Positions 1 to 5,070 of a stretch of DNA of 5,070 nucleotides are shown here, piece after piece. How positions within the stretch are numbered: the stretch's first letter is position 1; the number at the start of each line of letters is the position of its first letter. The stretch comes from Propionibacteriaceae bacterium (GTDB taxonomy: Bacteria > Actinomycetota > Actinomycetes > Propionibacteriales > Propionibacteriaceae): the NCBI GenBank assembly GCA_009787035.1, contig WRGV01000167.1, positions 1 to 5,070 on the forward strand, in the 5' to 3' direction. A model generated the notes under the pieces. That model was given only the letters and a program-made list of their open reading frames with translations, ran no database searches and was not told the origin of the DNA. Position numbers and translations under genes: made by a program.

Positions 1-138
1 CGCCTCGGCCGCCGATCCGGCGTCGGAGAAGATGGGCATGGCTACCGGAGGGCCGGCCGGACGAGTCGCCGACCGCCGTCCGGCGGGCGGACGCGGCAGA
101 TCGTCATTGTTTGCAGATGTACTGATGTCATCGAGCAT
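1..138 (-). CDS. rne: Probable ribonuclease E/G, N-terminal fragment
   Basis: Only the first 46 codons are in the window; the gene runs off the left edge. The start ATG (138-136) is preceded by AGGAG (144-148) with a 5-nt spacer, a good Shine-Dalgarno. The peptide begins MLDDISTSANNDDLPRPP and is rich in Ser, Ala, Pro and Arg with no predicted fold, which fits the disordered N-terminal extension of actinobacterial RNase E/G proteins, but the S1 and catalytic domains that would prove it are outside the window. The assignment rests mainly on order: in many Actinobacteria the radical SAM/DUF2344 pair is followed by rne and then rplU-rpmA-obg. RNase E/G is the endonuclease that starts mRNA decay and processes rRNA. 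The gene has its own leader and candidate promoter rather than being tightly joined to the preceding gene. It could be another gene with a disordered N-terminus. Confidence 0.6.
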   Translation of the reverse strand, partial: MLDDISTSANNDDLPRPPAGRRSATRPAGPPVAMPIFSDAGSAAEA

Positions 139-150
139 GTGTGCTCCTCA

Positions 151-250
151 CCGCGCAATGCGGGATAGTGGCCGCAGCCGTGCTGCGGCGAAAAGCTGAT
201 CGGTCGTGCGCAGCCGCTCCCCCGCGGTCAAGGCAGATGACCCGTCGCGG
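151..250 (-). promoter_or_regulatory. Structured 5' leader of the probable rne gene
   Basis: Three inverted repeats lie in a row upstream of the start at 138. (a) 222-250: inner stem GGTCA/TGACC (226-230 with 238-242, 7-nt loop) and outer stem CCGC/GCGG (222-225 with 247-250) separated by a 4-nt one-sided bulge. (b) 171-189: perfect 8-bp stem GCCGCAGC/GCTGCGGC with a 3-nt loop. (c) 151-163: 4-bp stem CCGC/GCGG with a 5-nt loop, ending one base before the Shine-Dalgarno region. Stems were paired by hand. In E. coli the rne 5' UTR carries hairpins that RNase E recognises to limit its own synthesis; a similar role here is inference. High GC makes short stems common, so (b) is the strongest and (c) the weakest. 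Confidence 0.45.
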
Positions 251-303
251 TGTGAAGCGATGCAACGCGAGCCCGGGAGCCGAAGCGCCCGTTCCTACCT
301 GCA

Positions 304-332
304 ATTATGCCACACCCGGGGAATGACAGTGT
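304..332 (-). promoter_or_regulatory. Candidate promoter for the probable rne gene
   Basis: On the minus strand, CATAAT (309-304) matches the TATAAT -10 box at five of six positions and is preceded by TGG, giving an extended -10 (TGn). The hexamer 17 bp upstream, ACACTG (332-327), is a poor -35, as is common with extended -10 promoters. Transcription would start near 297, giving a leader of about 160 nt before the start at 138. The match stands out because AT-rich hexamers are rare in this sequence. A weak inverted repeat GGAA-N8-TTCC (320-335) overlaps the -35 position and could be an operator. Confidence 0.45.
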
Positions 333-360
333 TCCGCACAGTGGGACGGCGCGGCGCACG

Positions 361-386
361 CATGCATCGATCGCAACCGATGCATG
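361..386. repeat. Perfect 9-bp inverted repeat with 8-nt loop
   Basis: CATGCATCG (361-369) is exactly matched by its reverse complement CGATGCATG (378-386), with ATCGCAAC between them. It lies 30 nt after the stop of the DUF2344 gene and about 64-89 bp upstream of the estimated transcription start of the probable rne gene. No run of T follows it on either strand, so it is not a classical intrinsic terminator. It may be a dimeric regulator's binding site or a hairpin that protects the 3' end of the upstream transcript. The two readings cannot be told apart from sequence. Confidence 0.6.
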
Positions 387-416
387 GAAAATGACCCCGG
401 CTGACAAGCCACAACA

Positions 417-1178
417 TTAACGTTGCGTCAATGTCGGATCGTCCTCGCCCGGCGGGAGCATGAGCACAGCTCCGGCACAGACAAGTGCAGTGGACGCCCC
501 CTTCTCGCCGTCCAACCGCCCCTGTGCCCACCGGGTGAACCGGGGATCATCGCAGGCCAGCCCGGCATCCACCTGCACCAGCGCGGCCAGCACATCGTCG
601 GGGCGCACGGACGGCGTGGCGTGCGCCAGCAGCACGCGCAGCCCGGCACCGTCCGGTTCCAGACCGGCCAGCGACGCCCGCACGTCGAGCACGCGCTCGC
701 CGCGTCCGGACGCCCGGCGCACGATGATCTCGTCGGCGCCGTGCAGCAACTGCTCGCACGCAGCGGCCAGGCGGGCGGCGTCCACCGCCCCCAGATCGAC
801 GCGCCACAGCGACGCGGTCACCAGATCGGCCAGCTTCTCCCCCGCGGTCTCGCGCACGCAGGTCACCGGCAGCCCAGCAGGCAGCGCCGCGGTCAACAGG
901 TCGCGCACCTCGTCCGGCTCGCGGCGTTCGGCCAGCCCCAGCACCGCGTACTCGGCATATGATGCCGCGCCCGTCGGTGCCGGATTTGCGTACGACAAGC
1001 GCGGATGCGGCGAAAATCCGGACGAGTAGGCCACCGGAATGTCGGCGCGGCGCAGCGCACGCTCCAGCGCGCGGGCGATGTCGCGGTGCGACGCGAAGCG
1101 CATCACCGCGGCCTTGGCGTAGCGCAGGCGCAGGCGCTGCACGGGATCGGGGCGCCGCAACGGCTGTTGCCTATCCAT
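417..1178 (-). CDS. DUF2344 / TIGR03936 radical SAM-linked protein
   Basis: A 253-residue protein of the family found beside, or fused to the C-terminus of, TIGR03960 radical SAM proteins. Its function is unknown; the constant pairing suggests a subunit, substrate carrier or binding partner of that enzyme. The family signature is in the N-terminal part: RLRYAKAAVMRFASHRD (16-32), a helix ending RRADIPVAYSSGFSPHPRLS (43-62), then P-x-P-x-G and SYAEY (66-77). The remainder is a mixed region without recognised catalytic motifs; its four cysteines are scattered and do not form a metal motif. The start at 1178 is chosen because it has a strong GGAGG six bases upstream and overlaps the radical SAM stop by 8 nt (ATGGATAG), the usual arrangement of translationally coupled partners. 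The same frame stays open to 1679, but that part is antisense-free shadow of the radical SAM gene in another frame. The gene is cytoplasmic, with no signal peptide or membrane segment. Confidence 0.88.
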   Translation of the reverse strand: MDRQQPLRRPDPVQRLRLRYAKAAVMRFASHRDIARALERALRRADIPVAYSSGFSPHPRLSYANPAPTGAASYAEYAVLGLAERREPDEVRDLLTAALPAGLPVTCVRETAGEKLADLVTASLWRVDLGAVDAARLAAACEQLLHGADEIIVRRASGRGERVLDVRASLAGLEPDGAGLRVLLAHATPSVRPDDVLAALVQVDAGLACDDPRFTRWAQGRLDGEKGASTALVCAGAVLMLPPGEDDPTLTQR

Positions 1179-3090
1179 GGCGCGCCTCCAGCCCGAGCAG
1201 GTCGGCGAGCTCGTTGTCCACGCCGAAGGCGGGACACACGCCGCAGTCGTTGCAGCCGGCCCAGCGGCAGTCGGGCACGGGCGTCTCGCGCAGGCCGTCC
1301 TGGTAGTCGTTCCAGAGCCAGTCGCGGTCGAGGCCGACGTCCAGATGCTCCCACGGCAGGCGCTCGGATTCCGGGCGTTCGCGCGTGGTGAACCAGGCCA
1401 GGCTGACGCCCTGCGGCTCCAACACGTCGCGGCAGGCGTCCAGCCAGCGGTCGAGGTCGAAGTGTTCGCGCCAGCCGTCGAAGCGTCCGCCCGCGCGCCA
1501 CACGGCCTCCACGACCCCGCCCACGCGGCGGTCGCCCCGGGCCAGCAGGCCCTCGATCTGCCCCGGACGGGGGTCGGACGAGCGCACGCCGATGGCCCGT
1601 CCGCACGCGCGGTCGTCGCGGATGGCCGCCCGCAGCGCGTGGACGCGTTCGTCCACGACCTCGGGGGAAGCCTGCGCAACCCACTGGAACGACGTGTCCG
1701 GCTTGGGCACGAACCCGCCGATGCTGATCGTGCAGCCGACGTCGCGCCGGCCGCTGATGCGCCGCCCGGCCTCGATGACCCGGTGCGCCAGCGCGGCGAT
1801 CGCGACGACGTCCGCCTGCGTTTCGGTCGGCAGCCCGCACATGAAATACAGCTTGACCGAGCGCCAGCCCGCCTCGAACGCGGCGGTGACGGTGGCCATC
1901 AGGTCTTCCTCGGACACGTTCTTGTTGATCACCGCGCGCAGCCGGACGGTGCCGCCCTCGGGGGCGAACGTGAGCCCGGTGCGCCGTCCGTTGCGGGCGA
2001 TCTCGGTAGCCAGGTCGAGATTGAAGGCATCCACGCGCGTGCTGGGCAGGCTCAGCGAGACGGACGTGCCCTCGTACCGGTCGGCCAAGTCGGTGGCGAT
2101 GCGCCCGATCTGCGAATGATCGGCGCTGGACAGGCTCAGCAGCCCGACCTCGTCGTACCCCGTCGCGGCCAGGCCTGCCGTGGTCATCGCCTCGATCGTC
2201 TGCGCCGACCGCTCGCGCACCGGCCGCGTGATGAAGCCCGCCTGGCAGAACCGGCAGCCGCGCACGCAGCCGCGGAAGATCTCGGCCGAATACCGCTCGT
2301 GCACCGTCTCGGCCACCGGCACGATGGGGCGGACGGGGTAGCACCACGAATCCAGGTCGGTGAGCACGTGGCGCGTGACGGTCGTCGGCACGCCGGGTCG
2401 GTTGGGACGGACGTCCGCGACCGCCCCGTCCTCGCCGTAGCTGACGTCGTAGAACCGCGGCACGTAGAACATGCCCGTGGACGCCAGCCGCTCCAGGATG
2501 CCGTCGCGCCCGCCGGGCCGCCCCTGCTCGTGCCAGTCGCGCACCAGCGCGGATAGGCGCAGCACGGCCTCTTCGCCATCGCCCAGCACCACCACGTCCA
2601 GGAAGTCGGCCACCGGTTCGGGGTTGACCATGCAGTGCCCGCCGCCCACGACCAACGGGTCGGCATCGGTGCGATCGGCCGCGTGCAGCGGCACGCCGGC
2701 CAGGTCGAGCATCTCCAGCAGGTTGGTGTAGCCCATCTCGGTCGACAACGAGATGCCCCACACGTCGAACGCGCGCACCGGCCGGTGCGTCTCCAGGCTG
2801 AACTGCGGGATGCCCGCCTCGCGCATCAGCGCGGCCAGATCGGGCCAGACGGCGTACGACCGCTCGGCGAGCACCCAGTCCTGCTCGTTCAGCACCTCGT
2901 ACAGGATCGCCAGGCCCTGGTTGGGCTGGCCCACCTCGTACGCGTCCGGATAGCTCAGCACCCAGCGGACCGCGACGTCGTCCCACTCCTTGACGACGGC
3001 GTTGACCTCGCCGCCGACGTACTGCACGGGCTTGGTGGCCCGGGCCAGCAGCGGCTCCAGGCGCGGGAACAGCGATTGGGGTGCACTCAT
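1171..3090 (-). CDS. TIGR03960-family B12-binding-like radical SAM protein
   Basis: A 639-residue protein of a widespread but uncharacterised radical SAM family. The N-terminal opening FPRLEPLLARATKPVQYVGGE (8-28) is typical of the family. Residues about 40-185 form a cobalamin-binding-like domain: GQPNQGLAILYEVLN (54-68), WGISLSTEMGYTN (111-123), VVGGGHCMVNPEPVADFLD (147-165) and LGDGEEAV (169-176). The DxHxxG histidine of true B12 binders is not visible, so B12 binding is uncertain. The radical SAM core follows, with CVRGCRFC giving the CX3CX2C triad (C275, C279, C282) for the 4Fe-4S cluster and SAM cleavage; TFAPEGGTVRLRAVINKN (374-391) and LYFMCGLPTET (414-424) are later family blocks. 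A C-terminal cluster C608-X4-C613-X2-C616-X2-C619 could bind a second metal centre. The start at 3090 aligns the protein with the family; upstream ATGs at 3102 and 3132 would add non-family residues. The last 8 nt overlap the DUF2344 gene. Substrate is unknown; location beside rne hints at RNA or ribosome modification, which is inference. Confidence 0.93.
   Translation of the reverse strand: MSAPQSLFPRLEPLLARATKPVQYVGGEVNAVVKEWDDVAVRWVLSYPDAYEVGQPNQGLAILYEVLNEQDWVLAERSYAVWPDLAALMREAGIPQFSLETHRPVRAFDVWGISLSTEMGYTNLLEMLDLAGVPLHAADRTDADPLVVGGGHCMVNPEPVADFLDVVVLGDGEEAVLRLSALVRDWHEQGRPGGRDGILERLASTGMFYVPRFYDVSYGEDGAVADVRPNRPGVPTTVTRHVLTDLDSWCYPVRPIVPVAETVHERYSAEIFRGCVRGCRFCQAGFITRPVRERSAQTIEAMTTAGLAATGYDEVGLLSLSSADHSQIGRIATDLADRYEGTSVSLSLPSTRVDAFNLDLATEIARNGRRTGLTFAPEGGTVRLRAVINKNVSEEDLMATVTAAFEAGWRSVKLYFMCGLPTETQADVVAIAALAHRVIEAGRRISGRRDVGCTISIGGFVPKPDTSFQWVAQASPEVVDERVHALRAAIRDDRACGRAIGVRSSDPRPGQIEGLLARGDRRVGGVVEAVWRAGGRFDGWREHFDLDRWLDACRDVLEPQGVSLAWFTTRERPESERLPWEHLDVGLDRDWLWNDYQDGLRETPVPDCRWAGCNDCGVCPAFGVDNELADLLGLEARHG
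1185..1189 (-). promoter_or_regulatory. Shine-Dalgarno that fixes the DUF2344 start
   Basis: GGAGG sits 6 nt upstream of the ATG at 1178, inside the last codons of the radical SAM gene. It decides against the longer open frame, which extends about 500 nt further upstream inside the radical SAM gene, and supports coupled translation of the two genes. Confidence 0.75.
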
Positions 3091-3151
3091 GACGGTCCCC
3101 ATGCTACCTGGGCAGCCTGCGGACGGCATCACGATTCGCTGACTAGCACAT

Positions 3152-3220
3152 TCACGGTTTTGGAGGGTTTGGAATCACGGTTTTGAAGGGTTCTGAGTCA
3201 CGGTTTTGAAGGGTTCACAG
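3152..3220. repeat. Three-copy 23-bp tandem repeat array
   Basis: Copies start at 3152, 3175 and 3198, exactly 23 bp apart. Each has a 19-bp core and a 4-bp variable tail (GGAA, TGAG, ACAG). The cores of copies 2 and 3 are identical (TCACGGTTTTGAAGGGTTC); copy 1 differs at two positions (3163 and 3170). A further TCAC continues the phase at 3221. The array overlaps the last codons of the protease gene and lies 62 bp upstream of the radical SAM start at 3090. Its AT content is visibly higher than the flanking genes. It could be a multi-site binding array, a mobile-type intergenic repeat or a simple slippage expansion. The 23-bp spacing is about two helical turns, so neighbouring sites face nearly the same side of the DNA. 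Confidence 0.9.
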
Positions 3221-4220
3221 TCACAGTCACAGGCCAGGACGACGGCGCGGGCCAGGACGACGGCGGTGCGTTCCACACCGGGGGCGGCAGCAGGGCCCGT
3301 CCCGGGGCCGCCTCGCGGACCGGACGCCGACGCCGGCGCACGACCTCGATCAGCGCGACGGCGACGGTGATGATGCCGGCCTGCAGCAGCGCCGCCCCGA
3401 TGGAACTCGTGCCGTCCACCCGGTCGAACACGGCACCCAGGCCCCCGGTGAACGGCACGATCAGCAGGCTGGCCATGTTGTTGACCAGGTGCAGCGCGAA
3501 CGACCCCTCCAGGCCGCCGGTGCGCCAGCACGTCCAGCACGAGGCCAGCCCGAAGTAGAAGTAGACGCTGTTGAGCCACGGATCCTGGGCGTTGTGCGCC
3601 AGCATGAACAGCCCCGACGACACGACCGCGCCCAGCGCCAGGCCGATGCGCCGGTTGGGCACCAGGCAGGCCACACTGCGGTTGATCAGGCCGCGGAAGG
3701 CGTACTCCTCCCCCGCGCACTGCAGCGGGGTCGTGAGAATGATGCCGGCCAGCAGCACCCAGGTGTCGCTGCGTACGCTCACGACCAGCGCGCCAGAGTG
3801 CCACGCCAGCAGGTAGCTGCCCCCGATGATCACCACCCACACGGGCAGGATCACCACGGCGCACAGCCTGAACCAGCCCCACCGGAACCGTCCGGTCACG
3901 CTGGACAGATAGCCGCGGGGCTGCAGGAAGAAGTACCCTGCCAGCCCCATCGCGATGAGAACCCACGACGCCAGGCCCAGGTTGTTGCCGATGAAGCCGC
4001 CCGGCCCGCTGATGGTCGCGGTCATCTGCGACGCCCGCCCGTGCGCATCGATCGCCATGCCCACCATAGCGAACACCACGTTGGCGAGAAGTCCGGCCGC
4101 GACCGCGCACAGCACCGCGAACACACCGCGGGACGGACGCCACCGCGGCCCCCGCGCGAAGCGGGGGTACGTCTGTTCGTCCACCGGCAGCCCCGACAGC
4201 ATGGGGATGGGCTGTGTCAT
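3198..4220 (-). CDS. CPBP-family intramembrane metalloprotease (CAAX protease-like)
   Basis: A 340-residue membrane protein of the CPBP/Abi (Rce1-like) family, whose members cleave peptide bonds within the membrane; bacterial roles include bacteriocin self-immunity and protein maturation, but most are unassigned. All three motifs are present: EEYAFR with E171, E172 and R176; FMLAH with F205 and H209; and HLVNN with H244 and N248. Hydrophobic stretches near 33-57, 84-99, 117-138, 154-168, 193-208, 218-230 and 275-293 suggest about seven to eight membrane segments. A basic run RRRRRPVRE (295-303) then marks the likely cytoplasmic tail. The start at 4220 lies 4 nt after the ndk stop, so the genes are probably co-transcribed and coupled; the Shine-Dalgarno is weak. 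An open frame continues upstream to 4355 but only inside ndk. The tail 318-340 is oddly repetitive (PSSWPAPSSWP, VTVTV) and is encoded by short DNA repeats, with the stop codon lying in the 23-bp array. Substrate unknown. Confidence 0.88.
   Translation of the reverse strand: MTQPIPMLSGLPVDEQTYPRFARGPRWRPSRGVFAVLCAVAAGLLANVVFAMVGMAIDAHGRASQMTATISGPGGFIGNNLGLASWVLIAMGLAGYFFLQPRGYLSSVTGRFRWGWFRLCAVVILPVWVVIIGGSYLLAWHSGALVVSVRSDTWVLLAGIILTTPLQCAGEEYAFRGLINRSVACLVPNRRIGLALGAVVSSGLFMLAHNAQDPWLNSVYFYFGLASCWTCWRTGGLEGSFALHLVNNMASLLIVPFTGGLGAVFDRVDGTSSIGAALLQAGIITVAVALIEVVRRRRRPVREAAPGRALLPPPVWNAPPSSWPAPSSWPVTVTVNPSKP
3215..3265. repeat. Short tandem repeats in the 3' end of the protease gene
   Basis: Two simple repeats adjoin the 23-bp array. 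TCACAG occurs three times in a row (3215-3232), encoding the VTVTV residues. GGCCAGGACGACGGCG occurs twice with an 18-bp period (3232-3247 and 3250-3265), encoding the duplicated PSSWPA. With the 23-bp units this makes a continuous repeat-rich stretch from 3152 to 3265. The 6- and 18-bp periods keep the reading frame, while the 23-bp period does not. Confidence 0.85.
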
Positions 4221-4224
4221 GGCC

Positions 4225-4638
4225 TCAGACCTGCGGGAACCAGAGCGCGACCTCGCGCGCGGCCGATTCCGGTGAATCGGAGGCGTGCACCAGGTTCTCC
4301 CGTTTCGACGTGGCCAGATCGCCCCGGATGGTCCCGGCAAGGGCCGTAGCCGCATCGGTCGCGCCGTTCATCGTGCGCACGGCGTCGATGGCCCGCTCGC
4401 CCGCCAGCACCATCGCCACCAACGGGCCCGAGGTGATGTACGCCTCCAGGCCCGGGTAGTAGTCGCGTCCCACATGTTCGGCGTAGTGGCGCGCCGCGAA
4501 CGCCGCGTCGATCTGCCGCAGCTCCAGCGCCACCACCTGCAGCCCCCGGGCCTCGTACCGTGCCACGATCTGGCCCACCAGGGCGCGGCGCACCGCGTCC
4601 GGCTTGATCAGCACCAGCGTCCGTTCCATCTGACTCAT
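4225..4638 (-). CDS. ndk: Nucleoside diphosphate kinase
   Basis: A complete 137-residue enzyme, the normal family length, that transfers the gamma phosphate from ATP to other nucleoside diphosphates through a phosphohistidine, keeping NTP and dNTP pools balanced in the cytoplasm. It opens with the family signature ERTLVLIKPDAV (5-16), including K12. The other nucleotide-site residues are present: R88, T94, R105 and N115. The catalytic histidine is H118 in NLVHASDS (115-122), followed by the conserved ESAAREVALWF (124-134). The start at 4638 is followed three codons later by another ATG (4629, MERT); neither has a clear Shine-Dalgarno, and the second would align better with many homologues. 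The gene lies 42 nt after folC and 4 nt before the protease gene, so the three probably share a transcript. Confidence 0.97.
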   Translation of the reverse strand: MSQMERTLVLIKPDAVRRALVGQIVARYEARGLQVVALELRQIDAAFAARHYAEHVGRDYYPGLEAYITSGPLVAMVLAGERAIDAVRTMNGATDAATALAGTIRGDLATSKRENLVHASDSPESAAREVALWFPQV

Positions 4639-4680
4639 GAGGCAAGCCTAAGCGACGCCTCTGACACCCGGGCGGGTGGA

Positions 4681-5070
4681 TCACGGTCTCAGGAGCGCCC
4701 GCACCTCACCGGCCAGGTACACCGACCCGAGGACGAGCACGCCGGCCGCCTCGCCCGATCGCCCGGCGATGCGGACGGCCACATCCACGGCATCGGTGGA
4801 TGTCGGCGCGGTCTCGACCCGGTCGGCGCCGAAGACGTCGACGGCCATCTCGGCCAGATCCTCCACCGGCAGCGCGCGCGGATTGTCGGACACCTGCGTG
4901 ACCACCAGCGTGTTGACGGCGGGCTCCAGCAGCTCCAGCACGCCCTGCGCGTCCTTGTCGGCCATCATCGCCAGCACGGCGACCAGCGGCTCGAAGCCGA
5001 AGGCCTCCTGCGCACCGGCGAGCGTCGCCCGGACGCCGTGCGGGTTGTGCGCTGTGTCGATCACGACGGG
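4681..5070 (-). CDS. folC: Folylpolyglutamate synthase / dihydrofolate synthase, C-terminal part
   Basis: The last 130 codons of FolC, with the beginning beyond the right edge. FolC adds glutamate to dihydropteroate and lengthens the polyglutamate tail of folates in an ATP-dependent reaction. The fragment covers the Mur-ligase-type C-terminal domain. It begins PVVIDTAHNPHG, matching the DxAHNPxG motif at the domain's entry, then has VAVLAMMADKD (30-40) with the conserved DKD, a TQVSDNPRALP segment, and ends with the family's GSVYLAGEVR close to the C-terminus. The stop is TGA at 4683-4681. The N-terminal ATP-binding domain is not visible, so bifunctionality cannot be judged. Actinobacteria often carry folC just upstream of ndk, and the 42-nt gap here fits an operon. 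Confidence 0.95.
   Translation of the reverse strand, partial: PVVIDTAHNPHGVRATLAGAQEAFGFEPLVAVLAMMADKDAQGVLELLEPAVNTLVVTQVSDNPRALPVEDLAEMAVDVFGADRVETAPTSTDAVDVAVRIAGRSGEAAGVLVLGSVYLAGEVRALLRP

Noticed and set aside
361..416. An intrinsic terminator after the DUF2344 gene
   Set aside because: The 361-386 hairpin has no U-tract on either strand, and the GGCT/AGCC stem at 399-410 is only 4 bp.
1177..2556. A 459-codon plus-strand open frame and other long plus-strand frames (for example 3489-4349)
   Set aside because: They lie antisense to well-recognised genes, have repetitive Arg/Ala/His-rich translations without family motifs, and arise from few stop codons in GC-rich DNA.
1103..2986. A 627-codon minus-strand frame overlapping the radical SAM gene
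   Set aside because: It is the alternative frame of the same region; its Arg/Gly/Pro-rich translation has no domain, while the overlapping frame encodes a full radical SAM protein.
3152..3232. A CRISPR array
   Set aside because: The units are separated by only 4 nt, with no spacers of 25-40 nt and no cas genes nearby.
3198..4220. A bacteriocin immunity or defence cassette around the CPBP protease
   Set aside because: No bacteriocin precursor, transporter or defence gene is visible; the neighbours are housekeeping genes.
4221..4355. An extended 385-residue form of the protease starting inside ndk
   Set aside because: The extra 45 residues are Arg/Pro-rich out-of-frame ndk sequence; the ATG at 4220, 4 nt after the ndk stop, gives a normal N-terminus before the first membrane segment.
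4629..4650. A DtxR/IdeR-type iron box (TTAGGCTTGCCTCA) in front of ndk
   Set aside because: It matches about 11 of 14 positions of the half of the consensus best aligned, but the left half of the 19-bp site is poor, and ndk is not a typical iron-regulated gene. Chance is likely.

Overview
The window is from a high-GC, actinobacterial-type chromosome. Codons prefer G or C at the third position, and the gene order (folC, ndk, an uncharacterised radical SAM pair, then a probable RNase E/G gene) matches the block that lies next to rplU-rpmA-obg in many Actinobacteria. Propionibacteriales-like is my best guess, but 5 kb does not fix the genus. Every gene I support is on the minus strand, so the transcribed order runs from high to low coordinates.

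Layout in transcription order: the C-terminal 130 codons of folC (5070-4681, cut by the window edge); ndk (4638-4225), complete with all catalytic residues; a CPBP-family intramembrane protease (4220-3198) that begins 4 nt after the ndk stop; a 23-bp tandem repeat array (3220-3152) that overlaps the protease's last codons and fills much of the gap before the next gene; a TIGR03960-type radical SAM protein (3090-1171); its DUF2344/TIGR03936 partner (1178-417), overlapping it by 8 nt; a 278-bp intergenic region; and the first 46 codons of a gene that position suggests is rne (138-1).

The intergenic region 139-416 is the most structured non-coding stretch. It holds a perfect 9-bp inverted repeat with an 8-nt loop, a plausible extended -10 promoter, and three predicted hairpins in what would be a leader of about 160 nt in front of the rne start. 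The arrangement suggests a separately controlled RNase E/G gene, possibly autoregulated through its leader as in E. coli; that analogy is inference.

folC and ndk are housekeeping genes for folate polyglutamylation and NTP supply. The protease is the variable insertion in this neighbourhood. The least understood part is the radical SAM/DUF2344 pair: an enzyme with a B12-binding-like N-terminal region, a CX3CX2C radical SAM site and an extra C-terminal cysteine cluster, translationally coupled to a small partner and located beside RNA-processing genes. Families of this pair are known and widespread, but I know of no established reaction.
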